46,711 nucleotides of DNA from JAIOIW01 sp050304175 (lineage in GTDB: Bacteria; Pseudomonadota; Alphaproteobacteria; Rhizobiales; Rhizobiaceae). A program made the position numbers and the translations under genes. The stretch spans positions 1 through 46,711 of the forward strand of contig JBNLDE010000159.1 of NCBI GenBank assembly GCA_050304175.1. Reading direction: 5' to 3'. Below, one piece after another: positions 41,586 to 46,711 of this stretch. Numbering within the stretch: the stretch's first letter is position 1; each line of letters opens with the position of its first letter. The notes beneath the pieces were generated by a model. That model saw only the letters and a program-made list of their open reading frames with translations. It did not search any database and was not told the DNA's origin.

Positions 41586-42170
41586 CTATTTCCCGTCGTC
41601 ATCGCGCTTGCCGATCTCCGGCCGCCATGGCGAGTCGGGCGACGGATCCACTGAGTAATCATCTTCGTCGAGATCGATCGTTCCGTCATCTTTCGCGCGG
41701 TAGGATCCGTTCACTCCTGTTGTATAGGTCGTCACGACAACCCTGTCTTTTATCGCCGACCAGACCAGCTCGCGGATCGCGGGAACGAAAAGCAGGAAGC
41801 CGAGCGCATCGGTGATGAAACCCGGCGTCAGCAGCAAGATGCCGGCTACGAGGATCATGACGCCATGGACCAATTCGCGGCCAGGCATTCGGCCGTTGTC
41901 GATCTCGCTGCGCATCCTGTTGAGAAGGCCGAAACCCTGCACGCGCAGAAGATAGGTACCGATGACCGCGGTCATTAAAACCATGGCCAGCGTCGGTAGC
42001 ACGCCGATCTTTCCGCCAATGACAATGAACGCGCCGATTTCGAGCACCGGCACGACGAGGAGAAGGAAGGGAACGAGGCTGAAAGGCAACGGATTGATCA
42101 CTTTGCTGCTGGCGACGCCGCGAATTCGGTCCTTGAGTATCGAAATCGTCGTCAAACGGCCAGAGCGCAT
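41586..42170 (-). CDS. fxsA: FxsA-family membrane protein
   Basis: A protein of about 194 residues with FxsA-type transmembrane helices (SLVPFLLLVVPVLEIGAFIVIG, IGVLPTLAMVLMTAVIGTYLL and MILVAGILLLTPGFITDALG) and a cytosolic acidic tail. E. coli FxsA overexpression relieves F-exclusion of phage T7; its normal role is unknown. Start is uncertain: ATG at 42170 gives a longer N terminus than usual, and a GTG at 42101 (VINPLPFS) would give the shorter family-like form. Divergent from the Tim44-domain gene. Confidence 0.85.
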   Translation of the reverse strand: MRSGRLTTISILKDRIRGVASSKVINPLPFSLVPFLLLVVPVLEIGAFIVIGGKIGVLPTLAMVLMTAVIGTYLLRVQGFGLLNRMRSEIDNGRMPGRELVHGVMILVAGILLLTPGFITDALGFLLFVPAIRELVWSAIKDRVVVTTYTTGVNGSYRAKDDGTIDLDEDDYSVDPSPDSPWRPEIGKRDDDGK

Positions 42171-42272
42171 TTGAATGCGGTCCAACCTCGTTCTATATGG
42201 ATACCGAAGATGGCATTCGACAAGCCCTGCCGGCAGGATCGTGGGCTGAGGGACGAGCAGTTGGCGTAGGCA

Positions 42273-42974
42273 ATGGAATTTCTCGATTTCGGAACGATAT
42301 TCTTTCTGGTCGCGGCGGTGGTGATTTTTTACCAGTTGCGCAGCGTGCTCGGCCGGCGAACGGGCAACGAACGCCCGCCCTTTGATGCGCGGACGGGAAA
42401 GCGGACCGGCAGCGACACATCGGCCGAAGACAATGTCGTCACTCTGCCGCGCCGCAAGGGCGCGACGGCGGAAGACAAGGCAGCATTCTATGCCGCGATC
42501 GATGAGGCAGTGAAACCGGGTTCCAAGGCCAATACCGGCCTTCGTGCCATCAAGGATGTCGAAGCCAATTTCGATCCCAAGACCTTCCTCGACGGCGCCT
42601 CGATGGCCTATGAGATGATCGTGATGTCCTATGCCGACGGTGACCGCAAGACATTGCGCAACCTGCTCTCGCGCGAGGTGTATGACGGCTTCGACTCGGC
42701 AATAACCGAGCGCGAAAAGCGGGGCGAAAAGGTTCAATCCTCATTTGTCGGCATCGACAAGAGCGAAATCATCTCGGCCGAGCTGAAGGGCACTGAAGCC
42801 CACATAACGGTTCGCATTGTGTCCGAGATGATATCGGCCACGATCGACAAGGCGGGCGAAGTCATCGACGGCGATCCTGAAACTGTCGCCGAGGGCACCG
42901 ATGTTTGGACATTCGCGCGCGATCTCAGGTCGCGCGACCCGAACTGGAAGCTCGTCGCCACGGAAGAAGAGTGA
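42273..42974 (+). CDS. Tim44-domain membrane protein
   Basis: A 233-residue protein with one N-terminal transmembrane helix (FGTIFFLVAAVVIFYQL), a charged linker, and a C-terminal Tim44-like domain (AIDEAVKPGSK, then GASMAYEMIVMSYADGDRKTLRNLLSREVYDGF). The related alphaproteobacterial TimA is discussed as the ancestor of mitochondrial Tim44; its bacterial function is not firmly known. Its TGA overlaps a possible GTG start of mltA (GTGA), implying coupling. Confidence 0.9.
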   Translation: MEFLDFGTIFFLVAAVVIFYQLRSVLGRRTGNERPPFDARTGKRTGSDTSAEDNVVTLPRRKGATAEDKAAFYAAIDEAVKPGSKANTGLRAIKDVEANFDPKTFLDGASMAYEMIVMSYADGDRKTLRNLLSREVYDGFDSAITEREKRGEKVQSSFVGIDKSEIISAELKGTEAHITVRIVSEMISATIDKAGEVIDGDPETVAEGTDVWTFARDLRSRDPNWKLVATEEE

Positions 42975-44122
42975 CGGAGCCGGCGGCTGGGATGTCGCTG
43001 TCGCCACTGTTCAAACAGGTTTCGTTCGAGCAGATTCCCGGTTGGCCGCACGATGATCACGCGGCCGCCCTGACTGCCTTCCGCCGGTCGGCCCTGCGCT
43101 CTCTGGAAAAACCCTACCGCACCGGATCGCTCGGGATCGAGGCCGGTGCTTTCGAACCGGCCTACGCGCAGGCCCGTGAACTTTCTTCGCCGGATGGCGC
43201 AACCGCGAGGCGGTTTTTCGAACGGCATTTCGCGCCTTGCCTGATTGAGACCGGCAGTCCCGGCTTCGTGACCGGATATTACGAGCCGGTAGTCAGGGCC
43301 TCGCCTGTCTGCACCACCCGGTTTTCGGTCCCGCTATATCGCCGGCCGGACGACCTCGTCGATATCGACGAGGCCAGAAGGCCGCCGGATCTAGACCCCG
43401 GCTTCATGTTCGCGCGCACGACGACCGCCGGGTTGGTCGAATATTTCGATCGTGCCGCGATCGAGCAAGGCGCACTGGCCGGCCGCGGTCTCGAGCTCGC
43501 CTGGCTGGAAAGCGCGGTCGATGCCTTCTTCATTCATGTCCAGGGATCGGCGCGCCTGGAGATGACCGATGGCACGGTGAAGAGGATTACCTACGCCGCG
43601 AAGTCCGGCCATCCCTTCACCGGGCCCGGCGGCGTCCTTGTCGCGATGGGTGAAATCCCGGCCGCGGAGATTTCGATGCAGGCGATCCGGGCCTGGTTCG
43701 CCCGTAACTCCGGCCGCGTCGATGAGATCCTCTGGCAAAACCGGTCATTCATTTTTTTTCGCGAAGCGCCGGTCGATGATCCAGCGCTCGGCCCCGTGGC
43801 CGCCGCCAAGGTGCCGCTTACCCCCGGACGGTCCATTGCCGTCGACCGCCTGTTGCACACCTTCTCGACGCCGTTTTTCATTGACGCGCAGGTGCGCGGT
43901 TTCGGCGCCGGTCCGCTGCGCCGCCTGATGATCGCCCAAGATACCGGGTCGGCCATTACCGGCGCCGCGCGCGCCGACCTGTTTGCCGGAACAGGCGACG
44001 CGGCGGGGGAGATTGCCGGCGTTATCAAGGAACACGCGGTATTCCACGCGCTGATTCCCACCGGCTTGATCTCCGTGGCCACACCTGCAAGACAGGCGCA
44101 TGACGATGCGACGCCCCGGTAA
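42971..44122 (+). CDS. mltA: MltA-domain murein transglycosylase
   Basis: A protein of about 383 residues with the MltA fold: GSPGFVTGYYEPV, IDLVDI-type loops, FFIHVQGSARLEM and the 3D domain (IAQDTGSAITGAARADLFAG) with catalytic-type aspartates. It cleaves peptidoglycan glycan strands. No signal peptide or lipobox is seen. Start: GTG at 42971, in the GTGA overlap with the preceding stop and with GGAAG upstream; ATG at 42992 is the alternative. It overlaps smr by 23 bp. Confidence 0.9.
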   Translation: MTEPAAGMSLSPLFKQVSFEQIPGWPHDDHAAALTAFRRSALRSLEKPYRTGSLGIEAGAFEPAYAQARELSSPDGATARRFFERHFAPCLIETGSPGFVTGYYEPVVRASPVCTTRFSVPLYRRPDDLVDIDEARRPPDLDPGFMFARTTTAGLVEYFDRAAIEQGALAGRGLELAWLESAVDAFFIHVQGSARLEMTDGTVKRITYAAKSGHPFTGPGGVLVAMGEIPAAEISMQAIRAWFARNSGRVDEILWQNRSFIFFREAPVDDPALGPVAAAKVPLTPGRSIAVDRLLHTFSTPFFIDAQVRGFGAGPLRRLMIAQDTGSAITGAARADLFAGTGDAAGEIAGVIKEHAVFHALIPTGLISVATPARQAHDDATPR

Positions 44123-44663
44123 ATTGACGCGCGAAGACCGCATCCTGTGGGCGCAGGTGGCCAGGACGACCCAGCCGTTGCACGGTACCCGCGTCCTCGA
44201 CGAATTGCTGATGGAGTCGGAGGATCACGCAAAAGATCCGGAACCGGTTGTCAGGAAAGCGGCACGCGCATTTGCCGCGGCGAGCCGGCCTGTACAGCCC
44301 GCCGGAAACCGGCCGGCGCAGACGCTCGACCGGCCGATCCGGCGCAAGCTGGAGAAGGGGCGCGTCGACATAGACGCGCGCATCGACTTGCATGGCCTGT
44401 CGCAGGGAGAAGCCCATGCCGCGTTGCTGTCATTTCTCAATCGCGCCCGCGAACGCGGTCTTCGCCATGTCCTGGTCATAACGGGCAAAGGATCCTCGCC
44501 GGGAAGCGAAGGCATCCTGGCGCGTGCGGTGCCGGCCTGGTTTGCCACAGGTCCGTTTCGCGCCCTGGTTGGCGGCTACGAAAATGCGGCCCGGCGCCAT
44601 GGCGGAGAAGGCGCCCTATACGTACGTCTCAGGCGCGTTTCCGGCCTTGGAGCAAACGCATGA
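44100..44663 (+). CDS. Smr-domain protein
   Basis: A 187-residue protein with a C-terminal Smr (small MutS-related) domain. DARIDLHGLSQGEAHAAL is the D-x-H-G motif and HVLVITGKGSSPGSEGIL the G-K-G loop. Smr domains are nucleases acting on RNA or branched DNA. The N-terminal part is variable and charged. It overlaps mltA at its 5' end and the XRE gene at its 3' end (ATGA), so the three genes form a tightly coupled unit. Confidence 0.92.
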   Translation: MTMRRPGKLTREDRILWAQVARTTQPLHGTRVLDELLMESEDHAKDPEPVVRKAARAFAAASRPVQPAGNRPAQTLDRPIRRKLEKGRVDIDARIDLHGLSQGEAHAALLSFLNRARERGLRHVLVITGKGSSPGSEGILARAVPAWFATGPFRALVGGYENAARRHGGEGALYVRLRRVSGLGANA

Positions 44664-45043
44664 CGCCATTCGGTAAACGGATCCGTGATCTACGCGCCGC
44701 GCGCGGCGTCAGCCAGAAAGAGATGGCTGCCACCATCGGCGTGACACCGGCCTATCTTTCCGCGCTCGAACGGGGCCATCGCGGCGTGCCGAACTATGCG
44801 ATGGTTCAGCGCATATTGGGCTATTTCAATGTGATCTGGGACGAGGCCGACGAGTTGGCGGACTTGGCGCGTGCGTCTCATCCGCGCGTCGTCGTCGATA
44901 CCGCCGGCCTCAGCCCGCGCGCCACCGAGCTGGCCAATCGGCTCGCTGTGGGGGTCGCCCGGTTGAACGAAGAGCAGCTTGGCGAGCTGTGCGACAGGTT
45001 GGAAGCGATGCTGACGGAAAAGAGCGGCCGCGGCTCAAAATAG
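44660..45043 (+). CDS. XRE-family helix-turn-helix regulator
   Basis: A 127-residue DNA-binding protein. The HTH covers residues about 5-60 with RIRDLRAARGVSQKEMAATIGVTPAYLSALERG, shown by LRAARGVSQKEMAATIGV. A helical C-terminal region (ATELANRLAVGVARLNEEQLGELCDRLEAML) may dimerise. It starts at ATG 44660, overlapping the smr stop. Targets are unknown; the conserved position after tim44-mltA-smr suggests it acts on envelope genes, which is inference. Its stop overlaps that of the convergent DUF1402 gene by 9 bp. Confidence 0.88.
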   Translation: MTPFGKRIRDLRAARGVSQKEMAATIGVTPAYLSALERGHRGVPNYAMVQRILGYFNVIWDEADELADLARASHPRVVVDTAGLSPRATELANRLAVGVARLNEEQLGELCDRLEAMLTEKSGRGSK

Positions 45044-45997
45044 CGCGCGCAGGTCATCGAGCTTTTCGTTGACCAGCCAGCCATAGTAGTTTTCGCGGGG
45101 CAGCCGTTCTTTTTCGCCCCTTGCCCGGCGTTCGTCGTTTTCTTTCTTCAGCGCCCGCGCCCGCGCTTCCGGATTGCCGAGATTGTAGAGCGTCGCGGTG
45201 ATCCCCGGATTTCCCGAAATGTCGAAACCGGCAATCGTCTTGTAGGCATCGATCGACATCTTAAGCGTCGCCGCGACATAGGCCAGCGAAATGTCGGGGT
45301 CCATGATCGTCTGGTAGACTTCCTGCGGCCAGCGGTAGTTGAGCTTGCGCAGCCCGGATGTCTCGTTGACTATGTCGCTCATCTGCAGCGCGGTCAGCGG
45401 ATTGAGCTGGCCGAGACCGAACGTCTGCCCGGCATAGAAGGGCTGGAAAAACACCGCCGAAAAGCGGTCGTCCGGAAACGATTTTCCGTCGACCGTCTGG
45501 CTGCGGAAATCCTTATTCCAGACATCCTCGCGGCAGGTCCATACCTCATAGCTTCCGGTCTTGTCCTTGCAGGCGTCGAACTGCGGCCGATGCACGAAAT
45601 CATCGACATCCTCGCCGTCATACTCGAAGGTAAACGAGGAGCCGAGATAGGCCAGCGCCTTCACGTAGTAGGTCTGCAGGCGATCGTAGGCATCCACGTT
45701 GTAGGTGTGCTCGCCGACGATCGCCCCGACGATGTGCATCGGGTCGATCCCGTATTCTTCGGCCGTGGTCTCGATCTTCCGCCGCAGCTCGGCATCGGAT
45801 TCCAGCAGCGCGTGAACCTTCTGGTATTTTTCCTCGTAGGTCGTCTTGAGCGCCGCAGTGCGGCGCGCCGAGGCGCCGGGAACCGAAGGCTGCGTGGCGC
45901 TGCGGTTGCCGGGTGGAACAACGGTCAGAGCATTGGCCGGCAGGCATGCCAACACGGCACAGAGCAGGCAAATGATGGCCGTTATCAGTCGCAACAT
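45035..45997 (-). CDS. DUF1402 protein, lytic-transglycosylase-like fold
   Basis: A 320-residue exported protein. Signal peptide: MLRLITAIICLLCAVLACLPANA-LT. The mature sequence belongs to DUF1402 of rhizobia. I see elements that recall SLT lytic transglycosylases: a glutamate in IVGAIVGEHTYN, GLGQLNPLTALQMS (like GLMQ-x-x-P-x-TA), LAYVAATLKMSIDAYK and ITATLYNLGNPEARA (like AAYNAG). A role in peptidoglycan handling is plausible but not shown. Start ATG at 45997. A CRP-like box lies about 100 bp upstream. Confidence 0.85.
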   Translation of the reverse strand: MLRLITAIICLLCAVLACLPANALTVVPPGNRSATQPSVPGASARRTAALKTTYEEKYQKVHALLESDAELRRKIETTAEEYGIDPMHIVGAIVGEHTYNVDAYDRLQTYYVKALAYLGSSFTFEYDGEDVDDFVHRPQFDACKDKTGSYEVWTCREDVWNKDFRSQTVDGKSFPDDRFSAVFFQPFYAGQTFGLGQLNPLTALQMSDIVNETSGLRKLNYRWPQEVYQTIMDPDISLAYVAATLKMSIDAYKTIAGFDISGNPGITATLYNLGNPEARARALKKENDERRARGEKERLPRENYYGWLVNEKLDDLRALF

Positions 45998-46097
45998 GAT
46001 CGTCGTCGCCGCGTTTGGGAGGAGCTGGCCGCAAAATACGGAATGTGGGTCGCCGAGTCGAGTTGAAAGCGGTTAATCACACCGGATAAGGCAATTC

Positions 46098-46113
46098 TGT
46101 GACATCGTTCACA
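46098..46113. promoter_or_regulatory. CRP-like palindrome TGTGA-N6-TCACA, extended 9-bp inverted repeat
   Basis: TGTGA (46098-46102), six bases, TCACA (46109-46113) is a perfect match to the E. coli CRP core. The palindrome extends to ATTCTGTGA/TCACAGAAT (46094-46117), a 9-bp stem. It overlaps the hslU stop codon and lies about 100 bp upstream of the DUF1402 gene. No T run follows on the minus strand, so it is less likely a simple hslU terminator; either role is possible. Confidence 0.45.
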
Positions 46114-46711
46114 GAATGAAGCGCGACAGATCCGTATTGGCCGCCAGATCCCCAACATTTTCGCGGACATAATCGGCGTCGATCGTGAAGGTCGTGTCGG
46201 ACTTGTCCGGCGCGTTGAACGAAATATCGTCGAGTACGCGCTCCATCACCGTCTGAAGGCGTCGTGCCCCGATGTTCTCGACGGACGCGTTGAGATCGAC
46301 AGCGATCTGGGCCAGCGCGTCGATCGCGTCGTCGGCGAATTCCAGGGTCACGCCCTCGGTTTTCATCAGCGCGACATATTGCTTGATCAGGCTGGCTTCT
46401 GTTTCCGTGAGGATGCGGCGGAAATCGTCCTTCTCGAGCGCCCTGAGCTCAACGCGGATCGGCAACCGCCCCTGCAGCTCCGGCAACAGGTCGGACGGCT
46501 TTGACACGTGGAACGCGCCGGAGGCGATGAACAGAATGTGGTCCGTTTTCACGGGGCCGTGCTTGGTTGCCACCGTCGTGCCCTCGACAAGCGGCAGTAG
46601 GTCCCGCTGCACGCCTTCGCGCGAAACGCCGGCGCCCGCCGCCCCTTCGCGTGCGGCAATCTTGTCGATCTCGTCGAGAAAGACGGTGCCGTCGTTTTCC
46701 GCCGAGGTCAG
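46109..46711 (-). CDS. hslU: ATP-dependent protease ATPase subunit HslU (3' part)
   Basis: The C-terminal 200 residues of HslU, the AAA+ unfoldase that feeds the HslV protease; the start lies beyond the right edge of the window. Visible: Walker B VFLDEIDKI at the window end, the conserved TDHILFIASGAFHVSKPSDL block with sensor 1, ELQGRLPIRVEL, and the sensor 2 segment ENIGARRLQTVMERVL. The final residues are LSRFIL, the usual C terminus that docks into HslV. The frame is open through 46711. Confidence 0.96.
   Translation of the reverse strand: MTSAENDGTVFLDEIDKIAAREGAAGAGVSREGVQRDLLPLVEGTTVATKHGPVKTDHILFIASGAFHVSKPSDLLPELQGRLPIRVELRALEKDDFRRILTETEASLIKQYVALMKTEGVTLEFADDAIDALAQIAVDLNASVENIGARRLQTVMERVLDDISFNAPDKSDTTFTIDADYVRENVGDLAANTDLSRFIL

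Noticed and set aside
1..46711. CRISPR array, prophage or insertion sequence
   Set aside because: No regularly spaced repeats, transposase, integrase or phage structural genes were found on either strand.

Overview
The window reads as chromosomal DNA of an alphaproteobacterium of the order Hyphomicrobiales (Rhizobiales). The base composition is GC-rich and almost every gene has a recognisable rhizobial-type product. Supporting signals are parS sites of the TGTTTCACGTGAAACA type, a GAAC-N7-GAAC SOS box, an Irr-type iron box and CcrM-type GANTC sites. Gene order (parB-parA-rsmG-mnmG-mnmE-rho-hemJ-hemE, then ppsR-maf-coaE-dnaQ-secB) is the classical origin-proximal arrangement of this class. I see no prophage, insertion sequence or CRISPR array. 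Genus cannot be fixed from the sequence alone.

Layout. 1-370: intergenic mosaic palindromes. 0.4-12.4 kb: asd, an acyl-CoA carboxylase subunit fusing a biotinyl domain to a carboxyltransferase, a YcaQ-type DNA glycosylase, a DUF962 membrane protein, a KefB-type antiporter, then a minus-strand run leuD - acyl carrier protein - ketosynthase - RidA-like - SAF-domain dehydrogenase - leuB. The four genes between leuD and leuB look like a small uncharacterised pathway. 12.4-15.2 kb: small membrane and secreted proteins, a CitE-like lyase, DUF1737, a zincin. 15.3-21.2 kb: SOS-controlled mutagenesis cassette imuA-imuB-dnaE2 with a visible LexA box. 21.2-24.4 kb: TetR regulator, Trm112-like, LON-domain protein, CnoX-like thioredoxin, prolyl-tRNA editing protein. 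24.6 kb: tRNA-Gly(GCC) with its own terminator. 24.8-27.5 kb: ferrous-iron uptake genes ftrA, ftrB, ftrD preceded by an Irr-like box, but with no ftrC permease.

27.7-38 kb: holA, parB, parA, rsmG, mnmG, mnmE, rho, hemJ, hemE, with four parS-like sites in and around rsmG-mnmG-mnmE. The 408-bp gap between hemE and the divergent ppsR holds an AT-rich segment, DnaA-box-like motifs and five GANTC sites, and is my candidate for the chromosomal replication origin (oriC). 38-46.7 kb: ppsR, maf, coaE, dnaQ, secB, fxsA, a Tim44-domain protein, mltA, smr, an XRE regulator, a DUF1402 protein resembling lytic transglycosylases, and the 3' part of hslU cut by the window edge. The usual aroE between maf and coaE is absent.

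How the genes work together: the right half is the replication and segregation hub (oriC, parABS, holA, dnaQ) plus housekeeping translation, haem and export genes. The left half is metabolic (aspartate family, leucine, acyl-CoA carboxylation) with stress and repair modules (YcaQ, ImuAB-DnaE2, KefB, CnoX).
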